A program made the translations under genes and the position numbers. From Paralvinella palmiformis (taxonomy: Eukaryota > Annelida > Polychaeta > Terebellida > Alvinellidae): a DNA stretch of 64,000 nucleotides. Positions 33,090 through 45,904 of this stretch are shown here, in pieces (within the stretch, counting starts at the first letter, position 1; each line of letters opens with the position of its first letter). The notes under the pieces are model-generated. The model searched no databases and was not told where the DNA came from. It worked only from the letters and a program-made list of their open reading frames with translations. The stretch covers positions 233,501 through 297,500 of the forward strand of contig JAODUP010000444.1 in assembly GCA_025642065.1 (NCBI GenBank), written 5' to 3'.

Positions 33090-34010
33090 TATAGGATAAA
33101 TAAACTGATATACGGGAAACATATTATGTTTCTAATATATTAATATTATTAATGTGATAAATGATAAATTATCTGATGTCGGTGTGATATAAAAAGATAC
33201 TACATGGACTCTATTATGTGGTATCTTGTAGGGGATTAATAACCCCAACAAATATAGGATAGAGCAGGTGAGATTGATAGGTGATGACATAGGATACTTT
33301 ACTGATTAAGGTGAGGCAAAGATATATAAATTTGTCTTTGGACACGTATATATATAGTACCTGTGTGAGTATGTAAAAAGTGAGTGAGTAAGTGAGTGAG
33401 TCAGTCAGTCAATTAGTGAATCAGTCATGGTAGGAGTGTTAAGATTTGCGTATGATGTTATGAGATATTAAATGAAAATTAAAGAACGAACATGGATAGG
33501 AATCACTAAATGTGTCACAAATCGATGAAATACACACATACATAGAGAGTAGAATATCGGCATAGAGTGTGTACGAAAGCTACTATCAGTGTACACAAAA
33601 CGGCTAACAGTGTACACAAAATCGACTATCAGTGTACACATAATTGGCTATCAGTGTACACAAAATTGGCTATCAGTTTTATATTTGTAAAGCTTAAAAT
33701 TATTTAATAATTTAAAATTGTTAATATCTAATAGTAGAGTCAACTTGTAGCAGAATGGTAAATATAGAAAATATATTTGTTTAAACGAATGAGTGAGTGA
33801 GTGAGTGAGTGAGTCTGTGAGTTGTTTAAAACAATAAACCTCGAGATACACAACGCAATGTTTTGGCCAGATCGAGAAAAACCGAAGATAAATTAAATAA
33901 GACATTATATCTATAATCGATATTAGTTAACGATAATAAAAGAGTAGATTAATATTGATGTAGAAAATAAATATATTTAAAAAAAAGTTATCACATCAAA
34001 AGTTACAGGA
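33090..34010. other. No gene; short tandem motifs
   Basis: GAGT runs at about 33381-33410 and 33790-33812, and a five-fold TATCAGTGTACACA(A/T)AA repeat at about 33580-33676. No coding signal was found. Confidence 0.5.
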
Positions 34011-34011
34011 A

Positions 34012-34855
34012 GTATGAAGTAGATATTACAATCTACAAGATGTATGAAGTAGACATTATAATCTACAAGATGTATGAAGTAGACATTATAATCTACAAGA
34101 TGTATGAAGTAGACATTATAATCTACAAGATGTATGAAGTAGACATTATAATCTACAAGATGTATGAAGTAGATATTATAATCTACAAGATGTATGAAGT
34201 AGATATTATAATCTACAAGATGTATGAAGTAGATATTATAATCTACAAGATGTATGAAGTAGATATTACAATCTGTAAGATGTATGAAGTAGACATTATA
34301 ATCTACAAGATGTATGAAGTAGACATTATAATCTACAAGATGTATGAAGTAGATATTACAATCTTTAAGATGTATGAAGTAGATATTACAATCTGTAAGA
34401 TGTATGAAGTAGACATTATAATCTACAAGATGTATGAAGTAGACATTATAATCTACAAGATGTATGAAGTAGATATTACAATCTTTAAGATGTATGAAGT
34501 AGACATTATAATATACAAGATGTATGAAGTAGATATTATAATCTACAAGATGTATGAAGTAGATATTACAATCTTTAAGATGTATGAAGTAGACATTATA
34601 ATCTACAAGATGTATGAAGTAGATATTATAATCTACAAGATGTATGAAGTAGATATTACAATCTGTAAGATGTATGAAGTAGACATTATAATCTACAAGA
34701 TGTATGAAGTAGCCATTATAATCTACAAGATGTATGAAGTAGACATTATAATCTACAAGATGTGTAAAGAAGATATTGCAATCTACGAGATATATGAAGT
34801 AGATATTACAACTGCATGATGTATGAAGTAGATATTACAATCTACATGTGTAGAT
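34012..34855. repeat. 30-bp minisatellite, about 28 copies
   Basis: Units of GATGTATGAAGTAGACATTA plus TAATCTACAA, with recurring variants (GATATTACAATCTTTAA, GATATTACAATCTGTAA). The unit is a multiple of three and lacks stops, so a 259-codon frame of a ten-residue repeat results. Most substitutions between units would change residues, there is no signal or splice context, and coding is not supported. Confidence 0.92.
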
Positions 34856-34859
34856 CGTA

Positions 34860-35745
34860 GTATGTGAGGGGATGGCAGAGGGTCTTTGTTTAAATAAAAC
34901 TTCTAAAACAACGAACTTTACGAGACTATAACGAAAGTCACAAACTTTACTGATAATTACAGTTAATATATAATTACAGTTAATCTGTTATCACAGTTAA
35001 TCTATTATTACAGTTAATCTATTATTTCAGTTAATCTATAATAATAGTGTCTTTCAAAGGTAAAGTGGCAGGTAACAAAATATGTATATATAATACTTTT
35101 GGCATATACAAAAGATATCCATAGAATATTCATGTGAGGTTATTATCTAGAAGAAAAAAACTAAACATTAACAGTAGCAACAACAATAACAACAACACAA
35201 CAGTAATAACAAGAAAATACAACATTAACAATGGAACAACACTGATAACACAACCACAACAACATAACAAAACCACTAACTACAAACGTTAATGATAAGA
35301 TAATTACCTAGAAGTAGGTGACATCATTCTCAAATGATCATCTTAAATCAATTTATTATTATAACCTTTTTACTCTCATCACCCACAATTAAGTTTAGTT
35401 CCTAGACCTACTTTCCGTATATGTTCCTGTTATATCAAGTAGTCTCATTTTGTATGTTATGTACAAAGTTATAGTTATGATCCAATTTGTTTAGATTAAT
35501 ATACTTTATGCCGGTTTGCTAATAACTATATTTTATGGGTAAATGTGCTGACATACCAAACTACACGGGGTCACTTTAAACATCAACTTAAAACACACAC
35601 ATTTGACGCATATCCAGAAAGGGTGATATACTACAACCTACAATACAACAATTGTTACGGTTGAACCCAGGTTATTATCAACCCAGTTACCTCCCATTTT
35701 ATTAGTATTCTGTGATAGACAAAATTACATAGGTCTATAAGACAA
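34860..35745. other. No gene; loose repeats
   Basis: A four-fold ACAGTTAATCTATTAT motif at about 34970-35040 and an AAC-rich stretch at about 35160-35280. The remainder is unique. Confidence 0.5.
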
Positions 35746-35749
35746 AATC

Positions 35750-36022
35750 GTTTTATTATTTTAATTTGTAGATTCTCTGTCTTGATGCTTCTATTTTCTC
35801 CTCGTCCCTCTTGTGCTCTTATTTATATTGCATCTTTAAATTATGATTAACGCTAGTATCGTCTCCTTCCTCTCAGTGCTGTCATACTCTCGAACACCGC
35901 AATCATCCCTCATCCATCATAGGGCCCGTAGTAAGATACCACTAATGGCATACTGATCCTCTCAATTTGTATTTTAATTATTGACTCTAATCAATATATA
36001 AGCCTTGTGCTTAATAGTGATA

Positions 36023-36090
<68 letters not shown>

Positions 36091-36118
36091 ATTGGAAATA
36101 AACCTTACTTACTTACTG
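35750..36118 (+). mobile_element. LINE 3' UTR fragment, probable
   Basis: A pyrimidine-rich non-coding stretch leads into an AT microsatellite (36027-36085), then GAAAATTGGAAATAAACC and a TTAC run. The TTGGAAATAAA end followed by a microsatellite matches the LINE end at 600-612. No coding part survives. Confidence 0.45.
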
Positions 36119-36119
36119 T

Positions 36120-37100
36120 CATGATCTGTTAACCTTCTAGAAGTATGCATTTGTGATAATATTCATCCTAGATTATATTTTAGTTAGTGATTTCTTGTAT
36201 GGCTACAAACCGAAGTATAAGGATATATTGTCCCCTGGAGGAATTGCCTATTTAGGCATTTGGGCATTATAGTGCACTCCTGATCAATTATAATAGTGGA
36301 CTAGGTGGCCTCAAAAATTAGCTTAAAATGTCTGAATAGGCAATACACTGCGGTCTTAATGGCATCTGATTCAGATATATCTGGGAAATTAAGTTAATCT
36401 TGGGGAGAAACTAGATCTATTTAGACCAGGCTTCACTCTGGACAACAAAACAGTAATATTATTTTCACACGATAATAGGTAGATATAGTTAATCCCGTCA
36501 TCTTATATTCTTATTAAGTTACATTAAAGCCTACATTCATTCTACCAGTGTATACTTAATTAAAGGAGTGTTCATAATGGGAATTCTCAAATTGTACCAA
36601 ACTTATTTAATAGATTTTATCAAACCATTCCATGAGGTTCACTTCTTCGTGATTCTACAAAAAATAAACACGGTGTTCAATATCCTGATACCCATCCATT
36701 CACCCACCTAGCCACCCAACCACCCACTGAACCACCCACCCACCCACCACCAAACATAAATTTGCAGAAAATCGACCAACAAAAATTATTATTTTTCTAG
36801 TCTACCCATCATCCACATTTTTCTATTCCTCAGATCCCATCACACATGTATTATTAATAACATTCCCGCCCGTGACATCCATATATAGTTATAACTAGAA
36901 TAACCCTTATTTACACATAACTATATTAAACAATACAGATAGCCATTTAGTCTGAAAATGAAAAGTTTTTATACAACTTTATTCACAGAATTACTCCTTT
37001 ATTATAAACATTGACTAAAAATATGAATATCAGTAATTATATTAAATACATTATTATAGAGCGATCATAAATAAAACTATCATAACGTTATGATGGAAAT
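36120..37100. other. No gene recognised
   Basis: Unique AT-rich DNA with a short CCAC-rich stretch at about 36690-36750. Confidence 0.5.
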
Positions 37101-37104
37101 TGGT

Positions 37105-37255
37105 CGAGGCGTTCTGATGGCTCAGTGATTACAGCACGCATAAAAAACATCCTAGTTGTGAGTTCGAACCTGACTCATACCTATGTTTATGGGATTTATT
37201 TCCCGAAGCTGACACTTGACAGATCCCACGTCCCACGTCATGACCGTTATCGAAG
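37105..37255 (+). mobile_element. tRNA-derived SINE, family 3
   Basis: GATGGCTCAGTGATTACAGC (A-box-like) and GTTGTGAGTTCGAACCTGAC (B-box-like) lie about 35 bases apart, followed by a short non-tRNA body. Confidence 0.6.
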
Positions 37256-37259
37256 CTAA

Positions 37260-37970
37260 AAATCATATTTATGAGTATAATATAGAATCAACAACATAGC
37301 TTACTGCCAACAAGATATAAAAATAAAAATTATTATAATATTTAATATAATAATGGTATTTGAAAGATGATATAATTAGACAGTAAAATGGAGATGATAA
37401 TAACATTTGACATGATGATAACAATGTTGATGTTCATAATCATAATGATGTTAATAATAACATACAGTAATTATTATTTATATTGTTATATACAATGTGA
37501 CTTAAGGTGTGATTATGATATTCTATATCAGTATATTATGACTGATATATCATGATTACTTTTTATCAGACTTTATCCGGGAACTACAACACTCCATCGT
37601 CTACCAATTGGTTAAAATACAAATAGTTAAAAAGGTCACAATAATTGTTCATAAACATATTTTATCAACTATAAGATTTATAGTTTTTGTAATAGAGGTA
37701 GACGGTTGAAAGTAGCTTGACTTCTTGTAAAACATAGACAACTAATCTCAAGTTAGGGGGCTTCATGATGTTTACAACTGGATATTTTACATTAATCTAA
37801 CACATGAACATCCAATATAGCCCTATCCACGAGAGAAGTAGGAATCATGCAGCTAGAGTCCAGCTACTTTTATTTGATGCAGATTCAAAGGTACGTCGTT
37901 TCTGTGCAAATTGAATCTTGTTTGGCAAATGTCGCCTCACATTGTCATCCTGCGACCGTAATATTATCAG
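37260..37970. other. No gene recognised
   Basis: AT-rich unique DNA. Confidence 0.5.
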
Positions 37971-37977
37971 ATTAGCT

Positions 37978-38620
37978 TGTGATGTTTATAAATGAGTTTA
38001 GAGATACACTGGTGGTGTTTATAAATAAGTTTAGAGATACAATGGTGGTATTTATTAATGAGTTTACAGATACAAAGGTGGTGTTTATAAATGAGTTTAG
38101 CGATACAATGGTGGTGTTTATAAATGAGTTTAGAGATACTATGGTCGTGTTTATAAATGAGTTTAGAGATACTATGGTCGTGTTTATAAATGAGTTTAGA
38201 GATACTATGGTCGTGTTTATAAATAAGTTTAGAGATACAATGGTGGTGTTTATAAATGAGTTTAGCGATACAATGGTGGTGTTTATAAATGAGTTTAGCG
38301 ATACAATGGTGGTGTTTATAAATGAGTTTAGAGATACTATGGTCGTGTTTATAAATAAGTTTAGAGATACAATGGTGGTTTTATAAATGAGTTTACAGAT
38401 ACAATGGTGGTGTTTATAAATGAGTTTAGCGATACAATGGTGGTGTTTATAAATGAGTTTAGTGATACAATGGTGGTGTTTATAAATGAGTTTAGTAGAG
38501 ATACAATGGTGGTATTTATAAATGAGTTTACGAATACAATGGTGGTGTTTATAAATGAGTTTAGAGATAGAGCAGTGGTGTTTATAAATGAACTTAGAGT
38601 CACAGTGGTGGCGTTAAACT
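37978..38620. repeat. 33-bp minisatellite, about 19 copies
   Basis: Units of GTTTATAAATGAGTTTAGAG plus ATACAATGGTGGT, with AGCG, ACAG and GGTCGT variants. Small indels (about 38378 and 38490) break the coding frame, showing that the array is not maintained as protein. Confidence 0.92.
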
Positions 38621-38621
38621 T

Positions 38622-39065
38622 AGGAAATACGAAACAGAATATTGTATTATAAACAGTATTGTCACGATGATGATGAAGATGACAATAAAGATGATCGTGA
38701 TGATAATAATAATAATAATAATTTGATAGATTAACAAATGAGCTTACCCAAAGTTGTAACTTCTAATAACAGAACATAGCTCTTCTCCTCCTTGAAAGTT
38801 CAACGAAGTGAAACCCTTTATGTTATGTAAATATATTTTGTACATTTATTAATTATTCAAAAAAACACAAAAAACAACAACAACAAGATACCATCTCAAT
38901 GACAGTTCAATGTAGTTCATTTTTGTATAATATCTTAGTCCATTACTTTAGGAGCTGCACTTTTATTATTTAGTTGAATCAGATAGGGTATGTATGAAGG
39001 ATGAGGAATAGTCTACAAGACGTTATTAAGTTATAAACAACTCTAACAAGTATTCCTTCTGTCAA
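38622..39065. other. No gene recognised
   Basis: GAT- and AAT-rich patch at about 38665-38723, then unique DNA up to the Penelope-like element. Confidence 0.5.
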
Positions 39066-39069
39066 TTAG

Positions 39070-40604
39070 TTATCGGCTAAACAAAATTATATCATATGTT
39101 GCAAGTTTCATCGACAGTATTCTTAAATCACCTGCAATGAAGCACCCTTCTTATATAAAAAATACCTACGATTTTGTAGATAAAATTGCAAAGCTAGTCA
39201 TACCTGATGGATGCTTGCTTATAACATTAGATGTTGAGAGCATGTATACAAATATTGACAATGTTAAAGGGCTTAATGCAGTGAGTGAAGCACTTCAATT
39301 TCGAGGTCCCTTATATGACGGTATAATGCAACTCCTTGAATTATCATTAAAAAATAACGATTTTCTCTTTAACGGGCAATGGTATATTCAGGCCACTGGC
39401 ACTTCAATGGGCCGGGATTGGACTCCTCATTATGCCGACATATATATGGCTAAATTTGAGAAGGAGGCCTTATATAAAGCAGCTTTAAAACCACATACAT
39501 ACTATCGTTATTTAGATGACATATTTATTGTGTGGCCCCACGGAAAAAAGGCTTTTTATGGATTTTTTGATAGTTTAAATAATCACGAACCACCGATTAG
39601 ATTTAAAGCTACATTAAATAAGCAGAAAATTGATTTCTTGGATACAACCATATTTAAAGATCCAGAAAATGAAAACCGACAGATACTCATCAACTCTTGC
39701 ATAAGGATTCCTTTCACCCTAAACATACCTTTCAAGGAATCCTGAAGTCTCAGATCTCACGTTTTTTTGGGATTTGTTCAAAAATTACAGATTTTGATGA
39801 AGCATGGCAGATATTGTCTCATTCATTATGCAAAAGGAATTATCCAAAAAGATGGCTACGCCATATTAAAAGTAAAACTGTCTATGAACTACAAATACAA
39901 CAACGTCGTATTAATCCGACTAATCCTACAAATAGTCAGTGGTGTTCAAAACCATGTGGGATTAGCAGATGCAGATCATGCGAGATATTGTGTTCTTGTC
40001 ACAATATCACAAGTACAGTTACCAATAAAACACATGGAAAAATAGGCAATTTAAACTGTAGCTCATCTAACATAATATATATCTGTGAATGTTTACGTTG
40101 CTCTAAACAGTATGTAGGCGAGAGTAATGGCTTCGTGTTAGAATGAATGGCCACAGATTTGCGATTAATTCAAAAGTGATGTCTTCTGCGTTATTCACGC
40201 ATCTTCTAGAACATACACGGATAAATAAAGACTTGCCTGAACCATCTCTAGAAGATTATGATTTAATTCCGATTGAGCAGTTACCTACTACAGGTTCATA
40301 CACTCAAGACAAGATAAATAGATTAATTCGGGAAACATTTTGGATAGATATCCTAGGTACATTAGAACCGGGAGGTCTTAATAAGAAAAGATATGAAGAT
40401 GTTATATAACCTATACAAAATGAGGACGTTGTCCCATTTATGGTACCATTTTCAAAAACGGCTAACATAGCAGCAAGAATAATTAAAAAACATTATAAAA
40501 TTCTCCAACAGAAAGAAGTGTTGAATGATTATGAATATAGAATCATCACAGCTTATTCTAAACACAAAAATCTAGCTAGTTCCTTGGTTTCTATCAAAAT
40601 GTAA
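39070..40604 (+). mobile_element. Penelope-like retroelement, 5'-truncated and frameshifted
   Basis: Frame 39070-39745 carries the reverse transcriptase: RLNKIISYVASFID, LITLDVESMYTNI, GTSMGRDWTPHYADIY, YRYLDDIFIVW (catalytic aspartates intact) and KIDFLDTTIF. A frameshift near 39698 leads to LHKDSFHPKHTFQGILKSQI, a Cys-rich linker (CSKPCGISRCRSCEILC) and a GIY-YIG-type endonuclease core, IIYICECLRCSKQYVGES. A second frameshift near 40140 continues as MNGHRFAINSK to FWIDILGTLEPGGLN. An in-frame TAA at 40407 precedes a conserved tail (VPFSKTANIAARIIKKHYK, HKNLASSLV) that ends at 40604. Two frameshifts and one nonsense codon make it inactive. The thumb, linker and endonuclease order is that of endonuclease-bearing Penelope-like elements; the 5' part is missing. 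Confidence 0.92.
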
Positions 40605-40609
40605 TAAAG

Positions 40610-41080
40610 GGTTATATTTAACAATGTCTCCTGGAGCTCTAAATAGGTTTTCTGTTAACACATCTCCAGTAAAACAACTTAAACCCAATTACAAAAATTA
40701 TCACCACTAGTAATTACTTTAGTAAAACAAAGCAATATTTCCTGAAATAGATCTCAACCGAAGCTGCAACAAACATTCATTACTGACAGCAGTTAGATTT
40801 TAGTACACACAGTTAATTACTATTAATATGTGTGTTTTGGTATCTTTACAGCTATGAAAGAAACAATGGAAAGTTGGTTTATTTTCAATTACTCTAATCA
40901 AAACAGTTGTTTTGATTATAGTAACAGTGCTTCGTTCTAGACAAAGGCTACAAAGGTTAACAGTTTCTAGATTCTGGTTTGAAATTTAAAACTAGCTAGG
41001 GAATTCTGGTGTAAATATTGCTGGCAAAGTAAATACTTTAGACACATGCACTTGATAAGGCTGTAGGTGATTCGCTTTTT
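40610..41080. other. No gene recognised
   Basis: Unique DNA 3' of the Penelope-like element; its 3' terminal repeat is not identified. Confidence 0.45.
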
Positions 41081-41084
41081 GTTT

Positions 41085-41392
<308 letters not shown>

Positions 41393-41399
41393 CTGATAG

Positions 41400-42640
41400 T
41401 TGTTGGGAATTTGAAATGTCTGTGTGTGTTGGAGTGTGTGTTTGTTGGAGGTGTTTGTTTGTGAGTGCACGCCTGCGTGCGTGGGTGTGCACACGTGTAT
41501 GCGTCCTGATCATATAAATAATAATTAATGCCTTATTGATGTAGAATGACCTATGTGGATGTACTTATTCGTTAAATAACATTAAGTAAAATAAAATTAA
41601 CATAAACAAACATAAAGTTAAGCCCACTAGTAATAATATCTTAATAGGATCGACATTAGTCACGTGACTGGTCTGAATCAACAAACCGGTCGTCAAGTGA
41701 GAATAAATACACAAATACACAATATAATTAACTTTACTAAAACAGAAGAAAGGTTATTTAAATTATTTATGACTAACTATTTTATGGTATAGCTTAATAC
41801 GAGTGAACCTTTCAAATAGGAAACCGTCAAATGATAGAATATTTAAAGAAGACATTCCTCTGACATGATGAGAGGATGACAACCTGGTAATGTTTATCTG
41901 GTGATTGTTAGCTTAGTGCAGGTGATTAATAAACTAAATATGAACCATAAATATATAAATATATAAGATGAAGTATAGTAAAGTCAATGACATGTTCTTG
42001 GAAGGTGATAATTATTTATTTAATGCACGATCCGTACTTTGTTTGAAGTCTCTGACTGATAAATTGACTGAATGAGGTAAAGTGTCGATTAATTTCATTA
42101 TTAGTAATTTATCAAACAGTTATAGAAAAATAACACTTAAAAATAATCAATCTTCTAAACAGAATAGGTGTGAATTAATGAATAGTTTAATTTAATTTAT
42201 AAAAAATATAAATATCAAGAAATAAAAACAATTTTATTATATTCCAAGCGCTGTATTAAAGGGGTTTGATCTCCCACACAATAGTTATCTATTAGCCAAG
42301 TTAATCAATAGTATAATTTATCAGCCACTTCTCGTTAAGTGGGTTGTCTTATGACTAAGGATAACATTGATTAATAACTTGTTATAGACGAGTTCAAAAA
42401 GGTTCATCCTAAGTGATCTATTTATATCAAAACATTGATCGCATTTGACTTTCGCTAAAATGCGCGAACGATTCTCCAATTAATTTACCTGTAAGTTACC
42501 TTTTCTGGAAGATTTGACGAAATGAAGAAATTTTTTTTAAAATCAAACTTTTATAAGATCAAAGTAATTGAATTATATTCTGAGCTTAATTTAGGAATTA
42601 ATAAATGTTGCCCACTATATGGATACAGTGGCTTATTTAG
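41400..42640. other. No gene recognised
   Basis: GT-rich patch at about 41415-41500, then unique AT-rich DNA. Confidence 0.5.
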
Positions 42641-42652
42641 GTTCTTGTGGGC

Positions 42653-42850
42653 GCCTCCGTGGTCTAGTTGGTAGCGCGTTTGACCACAGATCACTACCAC
42701 CTGAGTTCGAATTTCGGAGTGTGCATATTTGAAGCGTGTTTCATCTTTAACTTCGGTTCATTACATTTGGATGTCGCTCGGTTCATTTAGCCTACCATGT
42801 GCATAAAAGTGGCCGTTAAACATCAATCATCTTCATCATCATCATCTTCT
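42653..42850 (+). mobile_element. tRNA-derived SINE, family 1, near full length
   Basis: The head GCCTCCGTGGTCTAGTTGGT (A box) and ACCTGAGTTCGAATTTCGGA (B box) are tRNA-like. The body carries CATATTTGAAGCGTGTTTCA, CTTCGGTTCATTACATTTGG and GTGGCCGTTAAACATCAATC, and the tail is a CATC/CAT microsatellite. Four further copies or fragments occur in this window (880, 2765, 10330, 52170). It is a SINE rather than a tRNA gene because the acceptor stem does not pair and there is a long fixed body. Confidence 0.85.
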
Positions 42851-42854
42851 TTCT

Positions 42855-44255
42855 TTGTGTATAACGAGTAGATTTTCCATTTCGGTTATATGATTATATT
42901 CCGAATAAAGCTGCCATTTAGTTGAAAAGTAAATCATATTCTATATAACATTGAATAAACATCACCAGCTCAAGTCAAGTTAAAATAACTATAGATAAAT
43001 ATTAACTATTAATAATAAGTGCCTATTAGACAATAATTTGAGCAAAAACATAAATAGATTTATATTCTAAAATAAATAAATTAAATGAAATATGGGAAAT
43101 ATTTATAATTGACCATTTTCTCGACGCATGCGCAGTGAGTGATTTCGATATCGAGTGTGGTTTATGGGTCAGTGATGACGTGTACTTAATAAAGTATCAT
43201 TGAACGATAAGAAACATATTTTGTAAATTCGTGAATTTTGAAGCTCCACAAAACCACATTGATTTATTAATTATTGTATTAGTTTCACGGAATATCTTTT
43301 ATATAAATATAACATTTTCTGATATATAGTTTTTCCTGTTAGATTAGATTATTTGTCGGAGAAGGTCATCTTTTATCATTTGAGACAGTCGAGATGAGGA
43401 GATATTGTCTATCAGACTACATGTGAAGTGTTATGACAATAAACTAAATATCAGACAGCTAACAAAATTTGTTGATAACAATTTTTGTTTGACCCGATAA
43501 CACGATTAATAAATATTCATTTATGACGTAGGCTGTTAACCGTCACATATAATAATTAAAGGATAGTGTGCCGTGAAATTACAATTACGTATGAAAACGG
43601 ATATAAATTTAGCATTTTGTTTTATTTTTAGGGAAAAAACCTCTCTAAAATGATTATTAAAAGAGAGGGTCAATATAAAACACTTGGACAATAAATACTC
43701 CATGTTATCATCCTGGGCTATAATAAAAGTCAACATCAAATAAATCTGTATTTCCTGTCAGAATATAAGATATTATTAAAATATTCATCAGGTTGAGAAC
43801 TGTAGATAAATTATCTAAATGTGACCTGGATGATTTCGCGCGATTTTAAAATAACATTTTTATCAAATATTTAGCACATAAATGTCAAAGTGTGTAGATA
43901 ACCCAGCAGAAGGCGCCACGCAAAAATTGTCTATTAGTTAATTTTGTTATATTTTGTTCAGAACAATATTTTATACGACAAGTATATATGATTATTATAA
44001 AGTATTTTATATATCAATTTTAGTTAATTACCTTAAGTACAAAGAATATATACCAATAATATATAATTATAAAATTATCTATGTTCATATCTGGTCAAAG
44101 GAAGGACATTATCTACACGTAGTCGGACTATATAACACGGTCAGGTTAACGTTTAACAAATGTCTAGGTGAAGAACAAAACTAATAAAATAGATATGTAA
44201 CAAACGAAGACAGGTAGAAAGAAAGATGATTTATAGTGAGATAAATATATATGGC
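42855..44255. other. No gene recognised; one NRF1-like motif
   Basis: Unique AT-rich DNA. GACGCATGCGCAGTGAG at about 43123-43139 resembles an NRF1 site, with no supported exon beside it. Confidence 0.4.
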
Positions 44256-44261
44256 AACGGA

Positions 44262-44423
44262 TAAACAACCACACACACACACAAACACACACAGGCACAC
44301 GCGCGCGCGCGCACACACACATAGACACTAACACAAACACACAAACACACACATACATACACACACACACACACGCACAAACACACACACATACACGCAC
44401 ATACACACACACACACACACACA

Positions 44424-44466
<43 letters not shown>

Positions 44467-44490
44467 GCATACATACATATACATGCATAA

Positions 44491-44555
<65 letters not shown>

Positions 44556-44707
44556 CAAACAGATAGACATAGAGACAAACAAGTATATTGATACATACAT
44601 ACATAAATACATACATACGCACGTATATACGTACTACAGACAGACAGACAGACAGACATACATAAATACAGACAGAAAGACAGACATAGAGAGAGAGAGA
44701 GAGACTT

Positions 44708-44741
<34 letters not shown>

Positions 44742-44925
44742 TGAAACATACAAACAAACAAGCATACATACATACAGAAATACACACACACATAATACAT
44801 ACATACATAGATACATACATACATCCACATGTACATACATACATACGTACATCAATACAGATAAACAGATAGAAAGAGACATACATACAAGTATACAGAC
44901 ATACAGACAGACAGACAGACAGACA

Positions 44926-44966
<41 letters not shown>
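44262..44966. repeat. 700-bp compound microsatellite
   Basis: Successive blocks of CA, AT (44428-44462), CATA, AG (44495-44546), GACA, CATA, AG, CATA, GACA and CA. All long minus-strand frames here are repeat translations. Confidence 0.95.
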
Positions 44967-45299
44967 CTGCCTGAAATCCGCTGTTCTCGACCATGGGTCA
45001 AATAGATCAAGTGGATAGGCGTTTTAATTTAGATCCCACCACACCTAACTGCATATACTTAGGGACGCTAAATTAAGCGTGAATGAACGTTCCCTTAGTG
45101 ATGAACGGAAACGTATGAGGATTAGCTGTTAGGTTCGAGTAAATCATAGTATTTACTCAGGTTTGAGACGATATTTCGTTCTAGTCCAGTAATAATCCAT
45201 TGTGCGGTATTGCTACTTTGTTTTTATTTTAGTTTAATCGCTTTAGTGAGTCCATACTGAGCAAGTGTACATTCTCTTTGTTATGAACAAACTGTAATG

Positions 45300-45560
45300 T
45301 TTGTTAACACGCGAGGGTATATAAAAGGTTTAGATTTTCACTTAGGTTAGAGAAGAACTTCGACGCCAGACCAGTCGGACGTGTATTGATACATGGTTCA
45401 TATAGGTAGGATTTATTTAGTTATTCGAACCCAGAATAAAGCTGAGGTCAGCATCTGAGGTGTCGAAATGCTTTATATACAGGTTTCTTTTGGACCACAG
45501 AAAATTACTGTTGAATGTAAACTGCGGTGTCAAAATAGTTTATGACATGTATGTAGCAAG
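45300..45560 (+). promoter_or_regulatory. LTR-like promoter/poly(A) unit, tentative
   Basis: GGGTATATAAAAGG (TATA box, about 45316-45329) is followed after about 100 bases by AATAAAGC (about 45434). A T/G-rich stretch follows, an arrangement usual in long terminal repeats. No second LTR, primer-binding site or coding region was found, so at most a solo LTR. A plain TATA promoter is the alternative. Confidence 0.3.
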
Positions 45561-45651
45561 TCACCATTGAACCACACGCACGTGTTGGTTGCTGCGAGCT
45601 GTGGTATCAAATGGTATGTTTTTTACGTGCTTTTTGTACGTAGCCTGCATG

Positions 45652-45902
45652 TAGCCGCTTTCCTGTGGGCGTGACATATTTGTCGCGTACGAAAAGCGAA
45701 TTAGCTGGTTCCCACAGGCTGATGAGTAGACCAGATACATGCTTAGGTATACGCACACATTTATCAATATGTGGAGGTATTGAACATTTAATATTTAGAT
45801 TAATGTATGTATAGTTGTATTTAGATTTATGGAGGTAGGTTTCGAAGGATGTTTAGATATGTTGATGCTCTGTGCCTGTTGCCTCTTACTATGTACCCTA
45901 AA
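45652..45902 (+). mobile_element. Dispersed ~250-bp repeat with CA-type tail, copy 2
   Basis: It is nearly identical to 6581-6831, with a handful of substitutions (for example CAGACACATGCTC versus CAGATACATGCTT). It runs straight into the GACACGGACG minisatellite through an ACACAC stretch. Confidence 0.75.
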
Positions 45903-45904
45903 AC

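Noticed and set aside
34012..34855. CRISPR-like or protein-coding repeat array
   Set aside because: Units are directly adjacent with no unique spacers, and the genome is clearly eukaryotic; it is a minisatellite.
42653..42725. Possible tRNA gene
   Set aside because: A and B boxes are tRNA-like, but the acceptor stem does not pair and the same fixed body and tail recur at other SINE copies.
44164..44994. 276-codon minus-strand Cys/Val/Ser/Leu frame
   Set aside because: Entirely compound microsatellite.
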